Shown here piece by piece: positions 39,023 to 47,310 of a stretch of DNA of 64,000 bases (positions are counted from its first letter, which is position 1; each line of letters begins with the position of its first letter). The notes beneath the pieces are model-generated. The model ran no database searches. It saw only the letters and a program-made list of their open reading frames with translations, and had not been told where the DNA came from. The position numbers and the translations under genes were made by a program. Location of the stretch: NCBI RefSeq assembly GCF_021919345.1, contig NZ_CP089293.1, positions 2,108,001 through 2,172,000 on the forward strand, read 5' to 3'. Source of the DNA: Paenarthrobacter nicotinovorans. GTDB taxonomy: Bacteria; Actinomycetota; Actinomycetes; Actinomycetales; Micrococcaceae.

Positions 39023-40621
39023 TTGATTACCGTCCAGGAACTCGAACTCCGCGCCGGCGCACGCCTGCTCATGGACCAGGTCAACTTCAGGGTGGACAAA
39101 GGGGACAAGATCGGGCTGGTCGGCCGCAACGGTGCCGGCAAGACGACCCTGACGCGCGTCCTGGCAGGGGAGGGTCTTCCCGCAGGCGGCAAAGTGACGC
39201 GCAGTGGCGAGATCGGCTACCTGCCCCAGGATCCCCGGACGCCTGACATGGAACAGCTCGCCCGCGACCGTATCCTCTCGGCCCGCGGCCTGGATGTGGT
39301 GGTCGGAAAGCTGAAGAAGGCACAGCAGGAGATGGCCAGCGAAGACGCGTCCATTCAACGGAAGGCCATGAACCGGTACGACCGCTTGGAGTCGGAGTTC
39401 CTGGCCGGTGGCGGGTACGCCGCGGAGGCAGAGGCTGCCGCCATTTCCTCGAACCTGGCCCTTCCGGAGCGCATCCTCAACCAGCCGCTCAAGACACTGT
39501 CCGGTGGCCAGCGCCGCCGTGTGGAACTGGCCCGCATCCTGTATTCCTCGGCCGAAACGCTGCTGCTTGACGAACCGACCAACCACCTCGACGCCGACTC
39601 CATCACCTGGCTGCGGGACTTCCTGAAAGACCACCAAGGCGGCTTGATCGTGATCAGCCACGATGTGGAGCTGCTTGAGGCCACGGTCAACAAGGTCTAC
39701 CATCTGGACGCCAACCGCGCCCAGATCGATTACTACAACATGGGCTGGAAGCGTTACCTCCAGCAGCGCGAAACCGATGAGCGCGCCCGTAAGCGCGAGC
39801 GTGCCAACGCAGAGAAGAAGGCCCAGGTCCTGATCGACCAGGCAAACAAGATGCGCGCCAAGGCCACCAAAGCCGTTGCCGCTCAGAACATGGCCAAACG
39901 TGCGGAACGCCTTCTCGGCGGGCTTGAAGCGGTTCGTGAAAACGATCGCGTGGCCGCCCTGCGCTTCCCGGATCCTTCACCGTGCGGCAAGACCCCGCTC
40001 ACCGCGGAGGGCCTGAGCAAGTCCTACGGGTCCCTGGAAATCTTCACGGATGTGGATCTGGCCATCGACCGCGGCTCCAAAGTGGTCATCCTTGGCCTCA
40101 ACGGTGCCGGCAAGACCACCCTCCTGCGTATGCTGGCCGGCGTCGACAAGCCTGATACCGGCGACATCATCCCGGGCCATGGACTCAAGGTGGGTTATTA
40201 CGCCCAGGAGCACGAAACGCTGGACCACGAACGTACGGTGCTGGAAAACATGAGGTCGTCGGCTCCGGACATGAAGGACGCTGAGGTCCGCGGGATCCTG
40301 GGTTCGTTCCTGTTCTCCGGAGACGACGTCGACAAGCCCGCGGGAGTGCTTTCCGGTGGCGAGAAGACACGCCTGGCGCTTGCCACCATTGTGGCTTCGA
40401 GCGCCAATGTGCTGCTCCTTGACGAGCCCACGAACAACCTTGACCCTGCCAGCCGTGCCGAAATCCTGGGTGCGCTGAAGAACTACAGCGGCGCCGTCGT
40501 CATGGTCAGCCACGATGAAGGCGCAGTGTCAGCCTTGAACCCGGAGCGGGTAGTGCTGCTCCCGGACGGTGTCGAGGACCACTGGAACGAGGACTACCTG
40601 GACCTCATCACCCTGGCCTAA
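39023..40621 (+). CDS. ABC-F family ATPase
   Basis: A 532-residue soluble tandem ABC protein of the ABC-F class, which act on ribosomes in translation or antibiotic protection. Domain one has GRNGAGKTT, LSGGQRRRVELARI and LLLDEPTNHLD. The charged linker at about residues 245-290 (RKRERANAEKKAQ) is the P-site interaction region. Domain two has GLNGAGKTT, LSGGEKTRLALATI and LLLDEPTNNLD. No transmembrane segments. The TTG start follows GAAAGG at slightly long spacing. Both ATP sites look intact. It could be housekeeping or a resistance factor; the subgroup is unclear. Confidence 0.93.
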   Translation: MITVQELELRAGARLLMDQVNFRVDKGDKIGLVGRNGAGKTTLTRVLAGEGLPAGGKVTRSGEIGYLPQDPRTPDMEQLARDRILSARGLDVVVGKLKKAQQEMASEDASIQRKAMNRYDRLESEFLAGGGYAAEAEAAAISSNLALPERILNQPLKTLSGGQRRRVELARILYSSAETLLLDEPTNHLDADSITWLRDFLKDHQGGLIVISHDVELLEATVNKVYHLDANRAQIDYYNMGWKRYLQQRETDERARKRERANAEKKAQVLIDQANKMRAKATKAVAAQNMAKRAERLLGGLEAVRENDRVAALRFPDPSPCGKTPLTAEGLSKSYGSLEIFTDVDLAIDRGSKVVILGLNGAGKTTLLRMLAGVDKPDTGDIIPGHGLKVGYYAQEHETLDHERTVLENMRSSAPDMKDAEVRGILGSFLFSGDDVDKPAGVLSGGEKTRLALATIVASSANVLLLDEPTNNLDPASRAEILGALKNYSGAVVMVSHDEGAVSALNPERVVLLPDGVEDHWNEDYLDLITLA

Positions 40622-40649
40622 GGGCCGGCGGTTCCCCGCATGCATCGCG

Positions 40650-41135
40650 CTAACGAACCAGGAGTTCCTCGGCGTTCGTGATCCTGCGGAGTTCTTCATA
40701 ACTGATGGAGAACATGGAGTTGTGGTCGCCGGCGCCGGCCCAGAGGACGGGGTGCTGTTCCAGCGAGGCATCCAGGATGGTCCGGATCCTGCCGGGGTGG
40801 CCCAGCGGGGCCACTCCACCCACTTCCTGACCCGTGTGCTCCAGCACGAATGCAGGCTTGGCGCGCCGGATCCTGCCGGTCCCAAGCTGATCTGCCACGA
40901 GTGCGGTGTCAACCTTGGCAGCGCCGCTGGCAAGGATCAGCAGCGGTTCGCCATCGACATCGAATATCAGGCTGTTGGTAATAGCTGCCACCTCGCAGCC
41001 AAGGACCGCCGCTGCAGCTGCGGCCGTAGGCACCTCGTCATCGAATACTTGGACTGTGTCCTTGGCGCCGGCGGCTATCAGGGCCGACCGCACGTTGTCC
41101 ACGGGATCAGTAGCCGGTTCAGTAGCCTTGTGCAT
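40650..41135 (-). CDS. YbaK/EbsC-type aminoacyl-tRNA deacylase
   Basis: A 161-residue protein of the YbaK/ProX family, which hydrolyse mischarged Cys- or Ala-tRNA(Pro). ATG 41135 (MHKATEPATDPVDNV) is used, 17 bases inside the end of the SURF1 gene; the frame extends further but as a shadow of SURF1. The family features TAAAAAAVLGCEVAAITNSL, the catalytic Lys in ASGAAKVDTALV, and the C-terminal GGVAPLGHP with LWAGAGDHNSMFSISYEEL are visible. Confidence 0.9.
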   Translation of the reverse strand: MHKATEPATDPVDNVRSALIAAGAKDTVQVFDDEVPTAAAAAAVLGCEVAAITNSLIFDVDGEPLLILASGAAKVDTALVADQLGTGRIRRAKPAFVLEHTGQEVGGVAPLGHPGRIRTILDASLEQHPVLWAGAGDHNSMFSISYEELRRITNAEELLVR

Positions 41136-41985
41136 CCAGGATTGCGTCTTCCTCTTCTTCGGCTGTGGGCCGCTTGTTCTTGCGCGGGGCAGGGGCACGG
41201 CGCTTCGGGCTTCCGCCGGCGGCCATGATCTGCTCGTCCTCTTCGTCTTCGGCGTCGATGGCAGCGTTGCGGGCCTGTTGGCGCGCGGCGTAGCCGAACC
41301 CAATGAACATCAGGACTCCAAAGGCGAACCATTGAAGGGAGTAGGAGAGGTGGGTTCCTTCTTCGGTGGCCGGTTTGGGGAACGGTGTCGGCATGGGCTG
41401 CACGGCAGGTTCCTCGCTGGCCAGCTGTCCGTAGGCTCCGGTGGCGATGGGGTAGGAAAGTTCAGTGGCAAAGCTTGCCAGGTCAATGGAGGCAAGCTGC
41501 CCATCCACCGCCCCGCGGTCAAGCTTCGGTTCGGCGGGCTTCAGGCGCGCAACAACGGTGACCTCGCCTGTGGGAGGCGCCGGAACGACGTCGGGACGGC
41601 CCGGTGTGTTGTTGCCGATCGGCAGCCAGCCGCGGTCGATCACCACCGCCTCGCCGGTGGTGAGGCGGAAAGGAACCACGACCTCGTAGCCTGGCTGGCC
41701 GTTCAACGGGCGGTTGCGGACAACGCGCTGCCCGTCGATGTCGTAGCTGCCGCGGAGTTGGACCTGCGTCCATTCCCGTTCGGGATCCAGCGCGTTGAAC
41801 TGGTCCTTGATCTCGGAATAGGGGATGGGCGTCGCGGAATAGTTGCTGACAACGCGATTGATTTCGGCGAGCGTCTCAGCCCTGCGGTCCATCTGCCAGC
41901 GCCCCAAAAACACACAGGCAGTCGCGAAAATCACGGCCAAAACGAAGTACCCCAGCCACTTGCTGGAGAAGAGGAAACGGTACAT
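41119..41985 (-). CDS. SURF1-family cytochrome oxidase assembly protein
   Basis: Membrane protein assisting haem A insertion in cytochrome c oxidase subunit I. The 288-residue product has an N-terminal helix (YFVLAVIFATACVFLGRWQ) with the conserved GRWQMDRR, a central exterior domain with RPLNGQPGYEVVVPFRL, VIDRGWLP, and a second helix near residues 215-235 (YSLQWFAFGVLMFIGFGYA). A long charged cytosolic tail follows, rich in Asp/Glu then Lys/Arg. It fits functionally with ctaA and ctaB elsewhere in the window. Confidence 0.93.
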   Translation of the reverse strand: MYRFLFSSKWLGYFVLAVIFATACVFLGRWQMDRRAETLAEINRVVSNYSATPIPYSEIKDQFNALDPEREWTQVQLRGSYDIDGQRVVRNRPLNGQPGYEVVVPFRLTTGEAVVIDRGWLPIGNNTPGRPDVVPAPPTGEVTVVARLKPAEPKLDRGAVDGQLASIDLASFATELSYPIATGAYGQLASEEPAVQPMPTPFPKPATEEGTHLSYSLQWFAFGVLMFIGFGYAARQQARNAAIDAEDEEDEQIMAAGGSPKRRAPAPRKNKRPTAEEEEDAILDAQGY

Positions 41986-42258
41986 TCAGCGGGCCTCGTT
42001 CACTGCCGGATCATCGGTAAACGGCACCGTCTCTTTCCAGAGGCCCCGGGTCTGCAAGTAGTCTTCAAGCCATTCACGGTGCTCATCGCACGCAAGCCAC
42101 ACCTTTCGACGCTCCGGCGTGTGGATGCGAGGATTGTTCCACAGGAGCTGCCACCCGGCATCCTGGCGGCATCCCTTCCGGGAGCATGTGGCCGCTGCTG
42201 TGGCGCGAACGGAGTCCTGGCTGCCCAAGCCTGCGCTGCCAAGATTAAAGATATTCAT
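41986..42258 (-). CDS. Small conserved actinobacterial protein with Cys/His cluster
   Basis: A 90-residue soluble protein without an assigned function. It shows CSRKGC (Cys pair four apart) and, after WNNPRIHTPERRKVWLAC, the motif CDEHREWL, suggesting a small zinc site with three Cys and a His. I recall similar proteins next to SURF1 in other actinobacteria, some carrying misleading enzyme names. Its stop immediately precedes the SURF1 start, and its own start overlaps the upstream gene in an ATGA, so it is translated with SURF1. Confidence 0.8.
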   Translation of the reverse strand: MNIFNLGSAGLGSQDSVRATAAATCSRKGCRQDAGWQLLWNNPRIHTPERRKVWLACDEHREWLEDYLQTRGLWKETVPFTDDPAVNEAR

Positions 42259-42758
42259 GAAGCCGTCCGTCCGTCGCCGGGGTTGCCGGCTTCTCCTGCG
42301 TGGTCATTCGTTCCGGGGTCTGCGTCTCCCTCGGCCGGTGGGTCGTCCACCAATTCGCCCTGAAGCACCGTGGGCGCGTCGCCATCCTGGTCATCGTCAG
42401 GCAGGTCCGACCGCTCGAGTTCCGGAACTGCCACATAGTCCAGCAGTGAATCGCTGTGGTCCTCGGCTTTGTCGTTGCCGTTGGCGATGACCACGGCGAT
42501 CCAGGGAAGAAAGACCGCGCCTGCAATGGCAATGATCTTGAACCAGCCGTCAACGACGAAAATCAGGACGATGCAGACCATGCGGATCCCCATGGCGACG
42601 GCGTACTTGATCATTCGTTCGCGCATGTCCTCGGAGTGCGCGGCAGCGGCATCGGTGATGCTGTGGACTTCGGGGTCGCTGGAGACCGCGTCCGGTTCCC
42701 CGGGCACTTGCTGCAGGGGGCTGTTCTCTCGTGTCACAGCTGAATCATCACGCTCCAA
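42255..42758 (-). CDS. DUF3099-type small membrane protein
   Basis: A 167-residue protein. The N-terminal third is polar. SITDAAAAHSEDMRERMIKYAVAMGIRM and the two following hydrophobic segments (VCIVLIFVVDGWFKIIAIAGAVF, LPWIAVVIAN) match the DUF3099 pattern. The acidic C-terminus is low complexity (DLPDDDQDGD, PAEGDADPG). Function unknown. TTG 42758 opens the frame; GTG 42737 is equally possible because neither has a strong ribosome binding site. First gene of the DUF3099, small zinc protein, SURF1, YbaK unit. Confidence 0.75.
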   Translation of the reverse strand: MERDDSAVTRENSPLQQVPGEPDAVSSDPEVHSITDAAAAHSEDMRERMIKYAVAMGIRMVCIVLIFVVDGWFKIIAIAGAVFLPWIAVVIANGNDKAEDHSDSLLDYVAVPELERSDLPDDDQDGDAPTVLQGELVDDPPAEGDADPGTNDHAGEAGNPGDGRTAS

Positions 42759-42911
42759 AGGCCTCTTCCAATTCTCTCACCAAGGCCATAGCCCGCCCAA
42801 ACCGCGCAGCGTGCCGGTTACCCGCGGGTTGCTGCAGGCGGCGGATAAGATCGAGACAGGAAAATCCCTCTTCACGCGGCATTCGATGACCGCAGAACCT
42901 GGAGCAAAAGC

Positions 42912-43637
42912 ATGTCTGAAGCAGTATCCACCGGTCGCAGCGTCCTGATCACTGGCGGTAACCGCGGCATCGGCCTGGCCATCGCGGAATCATTCCTTGC
43001 CAACGGCGACAAGGTGGCTGTTACCTACCGCAGTGAAACAGAACTCCCTGAGGGAATCCTGGGCGTAAAGGCCGATGTCACTGATGAAGCTTCGATCGAT
43101 GCGGCGTTCAAGGTTGTCGAGGAGGCGCACGGGCCGGTTGAGGTTCTGGTGGCGAACGCAGGCATCACCAAGGACACGCTCCTGCTGCGGATGAGCGAAG
43201 ACGACTTCACCTCGGTTCTCGACACCAACTTGACGGGAGCATTCCGGGTCATCAAGCGTGCCAGCAAGGGCATGATCAGGCTCCGCAAGGGCCGCGTGGT
43301 GCTTATCTCCTCCGTATCCGGCCTCTACGGAGCTCCCGGACAGATCAACTACTCCGCTTCCAAAGCCGGAATGGTGGGTATCGCACGGTCCCTGACGCGC
43401 GAGCTGGGAAGCCGTGGCATCACCGCCAACGTAGTGGCACCCGGGTTCATCAACACGGATATGACAGCCGAACTGCCGGAGGACACACAGAAGTCCTACC
43501 TCGCCAACGTCCCGGCCGGGCGTTTCGCTGAGGCATCCGAAGTGGCCAACGTTGTCCGCTGGGTGGCCAGTGATGAGGCCGCCTACATCTCGGGCGCCGT
43601 GATCCCCGTCGATGGCGGCTTGGGAATGGGCCACTGA
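42912..43637 (+). CDS. fabG: 3-oxoacyl-[acyl-carrier-protein] reductase
   Basis: Classical SDR reducing 3-oxoacyl-ACP with NADPH in fatty acid synthesis. The 241-residue product has TGGNRGIGLAIAE, the NAG motif VANAGI, the catalytic Ser in LISSVSGLYG and YSASKAG with Tyr and Lys, and the C-terminal PVDGGLGMGH. It resembles MabA in being followed by a second oxidoreductase gene, as in the fabG-inhA pair of mycobacteria, although the second gene is of a different type here. Confidence 0.93.
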   Translation: MSEAVSTGRSVLITGGNRGIGLAIAESFLANGDKVAVTYRSETELPEGILGVKADVTDEASIDAAFKVVEEAHGPVEVLVANAGITKDTLLLRMSEDDFTSVLDTNLTGAFRVIKRASKGMIRLRKGRVVLISSVSGLYGAPGQINYSASKAGMVGIARSLTRELGSRGITANVVAPGFINTDMTAELPEDTQKSYLANVPAGRFAEASEVANVVRWVASDEAAYISGAVIPVDGGLGMGH

Positions 43638-43753
43638 CCCACTACCGCAAACGGTAGTTTTTGTCCGGGGCCGACAACGGATTTCATCGTTGCCGCTGGC
43701 ATGATGGAATCCGAGCCCACGGAATTTGGATGAACTGAACAAAAGGAGCACGA

Positions 43754-44506
43754 ATGGGAACGCTGGATAATAAGACCGCCATCGTCACGGGGTCTTCCCG
43801 CGGAATCGGCGCTGAAGTTGCCAAGATCCTCGCTGGCGAGGGTGCCGCCGTCGTCGTTAATTACCGCCAGAAGGCACCCCGTGCCAACAAGGTGGTGGCC
43901 GAAATCCAGGCGGCCGGCGGTCGTGCAGCTGCGGTTGGCGCAGACCTCACCACCGACGAAGGCGTGCATGCCCTGGCCAGCACAGCCATGGAGCAGTTCG
44001 GCTCCCTCGACGTGCTCGTGCTCAACGCCTCGGGAGGCATGGAAAGCGGCATGGAAGAGGGCTACGCGCTCAAACTGAACCGCGACGCCCAGATCAACAT
44101 GCTCAACGCTGCCGTGCCCCTCATGCCGGAAGGCTCGCGGGTGGTCTTCGTGACCAGTCACCAGGCTCACTTCGTGGAGACCGTTCCCACCATGCCTGAG
44201 TACGAGCCCGTGGCCAAGAGCAAGCGCGCTGGTGAAGACGCCCTCCGTGCGTTGCTGCCCAGCCTCGCAGACAAGGGCATCTCTCTTGTAGTGGTTTCCG
44301 GCGACATGATCGAGGGGACCGTAACGGCAACCCTTCTTGACCGGTCCAACCCGGGAGCCATCGAGGCCCGCCGCGCAGAAGCGGGCAAGTTGTACTCCGT
44401 GGAAGAGTTCGCCGCTGAGGTCGCCAAGATGGTGACAGCCGATGTCGAATCCGGACACACCGAGTATGTCGGCGGCGCGGACTACTTCAGCAAAAACGCC
44501 GAGTAA
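43754..44506 (+). CDS. SDR-family oxidoreductase with unusual Tyr-Lys spacing
   Basis: A 250-residue Rossmann protein starting MGTLDNKTAIVTGSSRGIG. The ATG has AAAAGGAGC seven bases upstream. The NAG-like motif reads VLNASGG. The usual Y-x3-K is absent; instead Tyr150 is followed by Lys155 and Lys157 in EYEPVAKSKRAGE, so a Y-x6-K spacing exists as in FabI-type enoyl reductases. The presumed catalytic Ser lies in FVTSHQAHF. The C-terminus GHTEYVGGADYF may close the substrate pocket. It follows fabG by 116 bases. A role in fatty acid metabolism is possible but not shown. Confidence 0.8.
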   Translation: MGTLDNKTAIVTGSSRGIGAEVAKILAGEGAAVVVNYRQKAPRANKVVAEIQAAGGRAAAVGADLTTDEGVHALASTAMEQFGSLDVLVLNASGGMESGMEEGYALKLNRDAQINMLNAAVPLMPEGSRVVFVTSHQAHFVETVPTMPEYEPVAKSKRAGEDALRALLPSLADKGISLVVVSGDMIEGTVTATLLDRSNPGAIEARRAEAGKLYSVEEFAAEVAKMVTADVESGHTEYVGGADYFSKNAE

Positions 44507-44523
44507 CTGCGGCTTCTTTCGTT

Positions 44524-44557
44524 GCGGCCCGGGACTTGTCCCGGGCCGCTTCTTTTT
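44524..44557 (+). terminator. Intrinsic terminator after the SDR gene
   Basis: GCGGCCCGGGAC (44524-44535) pairs with GTCCCGGGCCGC (44538-44549), followed by TTCTTTTT. This is one of the clearest terminators in the window. Confidence 0.9.
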
Positions 44558-44559
44558 AA

Positions 44560-44771
44560 GCAACAGATGATGACATTTCGATAAATTCTGACAAATCTCG
44601 CGTCACGAATTGCCAGTGATGGTTTTGTTATTCTTTTTTGCCTTTTGGTAGGTCTTCTGATTGACTCAGCACTGCATCCGGACCCCTTATTTCGTCAGTG
44701 CTTTTCTGGATGCTTTGCGCATTACGGCCTTTCGACAGCCGTTCACGCATTAGTGCGGATTAGGAGCTTCT
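44560..44771 (+). promoter_or_regulatory. AT-rich leader of the orphan ABC ATPase gene
   Basis: About 210 bases of visibly lower GC than the surroundings, with stretches such as GGTTTTGTTATTCTTTTTTG. AGGAGC lies eight bases before the GTG at 44772. No small gene is convincing. The composition suggests a promoter region or recent acquisition. Confidence 0.45.
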
Positions 44772-46301
44772 GTGGACCTGCTATTGCATGCGGATGGTAT
44801 TCATGCCTCACATGACCAGCGCCGCATCCTCAAGGGTGTCGATTTCTCATTGCATCGAGGCGAGATACTTGGACTGATCGGAACCAACGGGGCAGGGAAG
44901 ACCACCCTGATGGATGTCCTGTCGGGATCGCTCAGGCACGAGTCCGGATCCATGACGTTGGCGGGAGAAAAATACGGTCCCGATTCGCGCGAAGAAGCGC
45001 AGGCCTGTGGCGTGGGGATTGTTCCGCAGAACTTCCGCCTCGATCCCGGTATGACAGTGGCCGAGGCCGTGTACCGGGGCACCTTCCAATCCGGAAAGCC
45101 CCATACGGAACTTCGGGGTCCCGCCCTGAAACTCATCAAGGACGCCGGCTTGGACCTGGATCCTGACGCGACGGTGGGCACCCTGGTCCGGGCCGAACAA
45201 ACGCTCGTTGAAGTCCTGCGGATGGTGGCTGAGGAAGCACAACTGGTCATTATGGATGAAGTGGCTGCTTCCCTTCCTGATCACGACGTCGCCGCCCTGC
45301 ACCAGGTCCTCCGAATGCTGATCAGCCAAGGGCGGGCGATCATCTACATCACCCACCGCCTCGATGAAGTCCATTCAATCGCGCACCGCATTGCCGTGTT
45401 GCGTGATGGCAGGGTCCACAGAGTCGTTGAGGCCAGCCGGACCGACGCCGATGAACTGGCTTTCCTCTTGCTGCAGCACAAACCGGCGGGCGGCCAGCGG
45501 CCTGCGGAGCCGGCCGGCGATGACGAGGTGCTGCGGGTCATGAACCTCAATGTTGGGGACTCTGTCCGGGACGTGACCTTCAGCGTCGGCAAAGGCGAAA
45601 TTTTCGGACTGCTCGGAACCCATCAATCGGGTGTCTACCACTTGCTCGAATCATTGGTGGGTAGGAGGCCCCGCACCTCGGGAGAGCTTTTCCTGCATGG
45701 ACAGTCCATTGACATCCAGGGTCCTGAGGACGCCCTGCGGCACAGGATCGGTTACCTCTCGGACGACGCCGGACACGTGGAAACAACAACCAGCATTGCC
45801 ACCGGCCTGCGTGAGGATTCCGTCGAAGCAGGATTGCAGGACGAGATTGCCGGGCTCCGTGGAGTGATAGACCTTGTGCGCCGCATGCGCATCAGCACGA
45901 CGAACATCCACGGTTCTGTTACAAACCTGTCAGGCGGGGACCGCCAGAAGGTCTCCCTCGCCAAATGGATGACGAGCGGCTGTGACGTGTTGATCCTGAG
46001 TCATCCGAGCCGCGGCATCGACATTGGGGCGAAGGACGTTGTGTACCAGATGCTCAACGAACTGAGGGAGACAGGTGTCGCGATCATTCTGCTGTCCTCG
46101 GATCTCACGGAACTGGTCAACTGGTGCCACCGGATAGGAGTTGTCCGCGATGGTGAGCTTGTCACCATCGAGGCAAACGCCAACACCAATGAAGACGTTT
46201 TGGTCTACCACATGCTGGGCAAAGCCGTCGCCTCGGCAAACAGTGGTGCCCGGAGGGTGAAGAGCCAGCGCCTGGAGACAGTGTCCGAAGACGGCCACTA
46301 A
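44772..46301 (+). CDS. Orphan sugar-importer-like ABC ATPase with two domains, the second degenerate
   Basis: A 509-residue protein with the RbsA/MglA layout of two ABC domains. Domain one has Walker A GTNGAGKTT (residues 37-45) and Walker B LVIMDEVAASL, but its signature region reads LVRAEQTLVEV. Domain two lacks a usable Walker A (GTHQSGVYH, no Lys). It keeps the signature LSGGDRQKVSLAKW and replaces the Walker B Asp-Glu by Ser410-His411 (VLILSHPSRGIDIGAK). One composite ATP site, Walker motifs of domain one with the signature of domain two, could still work. No permease or binding-protein gene is next to it, so a transport role is unproven. GTG start with AGGAGC upstream. Confidence 0.85.
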   Translation: MDLLLHADGIHASHDQRRILKGVDFSLHRGEILGLIGTNGAGKTTLMDVLSGSLRHESGSMTLAGEKYGPDSREEAQACGVGIVPQNFRLDPGMTVAEAVYRGTFQSGKPHTELRGPALKLIKDAGLDLDPDATVGTLVRAEQTLVEVLRMVAEEAQLVIMDEVAASLPDHDVAALHQVLRMLISQGRAIIYITHRLDEVHSIAHRIAVLRDGRVHRVVEASRTDADELAFLLLQHKPAGGQRPAEPAGDDEVLRVMNLNVGDSVRDVTFSVGKGEIFGLLGTHQSGVYHLLESLVGRRPRTSGELFLHGQSIDIQGPEDALRHRIGYLSDDAGHVETTTSIATGLREDSVEAGLQDEIAGLRGVIDLVRRMRISTTNIHGSVTNLSGGDRQKVSLAKWMTSGCDVLILSHPSRGIDIGAKDVVYQMLNELRETGVAIILLSSDLTELVNWCHRIGVVRDGELVTIEANANTNEDVLVYHMLGKAVASANSGARRVKSQRLETVSEDGH

Positions 46302-46321
46302 CAGGGGACAGCCACTGATAA

Positions 46322-46349
46322 GGGACGGCCGCGGTCAAGCGGCCGTCCC
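46322..46349. terminator. Hairpin between convergent ABC ATPase and roadblock genes
   Basis: GGGACGGCCGC (46322-46332) and GCGGCCGTCCC (46339-46349) pair perfectly with a GGTCAA loop. No T-run is present on either strand. It probably serves both convergent genes. Confidence 0.6.
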
Positions 46350-46366
46350 CATGCTGACGACCTTGA

Positions 46367-46735
46367 TCAGATGGTGATTCCCTTGGCTACGTTGTTGAGT
46401 TTGTGACGGGCCAGGGCGAGGTTTGCGTAGGTACGATCGAGCACCAAGTACACAAACAATCCCTTGGAGTCACGTGAATTCAGGACGTTGATGAGGTGGT
46501 ACTGCCCACCCAGGGTGATGAGAATGTCTTCGATATCTCCGTCCAGGCTGAGGTCAGCCATGGTGCGCAGCTTTGCGCTCACCACATTCGAGTTTCCGGC
46601 CGCCGCTACCCCGAGATCGAATCCGGGGTTTCCTCCCTGCGCGAGTGCCATGCCACTGGAATAGTCGACGACGGCCGCGCCAGTAGCGCCTTCAATGGAC
46701 AGCAGTTGCTTTATGGCTTCATCAAGCGTGCTCAT
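46367..46735 (-). CDS. Roadblock/LC7-like protein
   Basis: A 122-residue soluble protein from ATG 46735 (MSTLDEAIKQLLSIEGATGA), with AGGA ten bases upstream; the frame continues to 46819 without support. The alternating beta/alpha pattern (GATGAAVVDYSSGMALAQGG, EDILITLGGQYHLINVL, GLFVYLVLDR) fits the roadblock fold, whose bacterial members often regulate small GTPases or dimerise in signalling complexes. No MglA-like GTPase is in the window. Preceded by 196 bases of AT-rich DNA and convergent with the orphan ABC ATPase. Confidence 0.65.
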   Translation of the reverse strand: MSTLDEAIKQLLSIEGATGAAVVDYSSGMALAQGGNPGFDLGVAAAGNSNVVSAKLRTMADLSLDGDIEDILITLGGQYHLINVLNSRDSKGLFVYLVLDRTYANLALARHKLNNVAKGITI

Positions 46736-46905
46736 GTTGCATTCTTCCTGTTTGGTAATGACTTCAGTGGAATACGGGAGATGGACATTTGCTCTCGATT
46801 CCTCCAACAGGGTAGGCACATTCGCCGATTAAAAAGCAGCCCGATTCCAAGATTTCGTGAATAATCCGCGCTCGACCCATCGCGGGTAACAATCAAATTA
46901 CGTAT

Positions 46906-46930
46906 TCGATTTCTTGCGTCACGAAATCGA
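46906..46930. repeat. Inverted repeat between the small membrane gene and the roadblock gene
   Basis: TCGATTTC (46906-46913) and GAAATCGA (46923-46930) form an 8-base palindrome with a 9-base spacer just after the small membrane protein's stop. It could be a weak terminator or an operator of the roadblock gene. Confidence 0.4.
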
Positions 46931-46931
46931 G

Positions 46932-47213
46932 TCACGTGTTTCTTGTGACATTCGCATGCCGGGGTCCGACACCCCGAAAAGGAACGGTTTCGTCCGTCGT
47001 CCCAGGCCCGAGGGAGGGCTGTGCGCGTCTTCCGTGGTGCCTCCGAACCACGACTGCCGCCAGCGGCACCAGGACAAGCACGGCGAAGGACCCGATAAGG
47101 GCGGCTATCGCCGCACCAAGAATGAGTATGGCCATGAGGCCGATCTGGACAATCGTCGCGTCAAGGCCGGCCATGCCAACGGACGCTCCCACGTGTGTTT
47201 GCTGAATAACCAT
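46932..47213 (-). CDS. Small membrane protein of unknown function
   Basis: A 93-residue protein. The start at ATG 47213 (MVIQQTHVGASVGM) is decided by the strong ribosome binding site AGGAG seven bases upstream; the longer frame to 47453 is a serB shadow. Residues 18-58 are very hydrophobic (LDATIVQIGLMAILILGAAI then IGSFAVLVLVPLAAVVV), giving one long or two short helices. A basic turn VRRHHGRRAQP and a polar Thr/Arg-rich tail follow. It comes after the serB terminator, so it has its own promoter, and precedes the roadblock gene on the same strand. Confidence 0.65.
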   Translation of the reverse strand: MVIQQTHVGASVGMAGLDATIVQIGLMAILILGAAIAALIGSFAVLVLVPLAAVVVRRHHGRRAQPSLGPGTTDETVPFRGVGPRHANVTRNT

Positions 47214-47282
47214 CTTTCGCTCCTGGGGATCTGGTTGCTGTGAGTCACCAATAGGTGGGACAGCAGCGTCGATCGTGTCGCG

Positions 47283-47310
47283 AAAAAACCGGGAAGTCCG
47301 GAGAGCCCGG
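47283..47310 (-). terminator. Intrinsic terminator of serB
   Basis: On the minus strand CCGGG (47310-47306) pairs with CCCGG (47293-47289) and is followed by TTTTTT (47288-47283), immediately after the serB stop. The loop contains a TCCGGA palindrome that can lengthen the structure. Confidence 0.7.
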
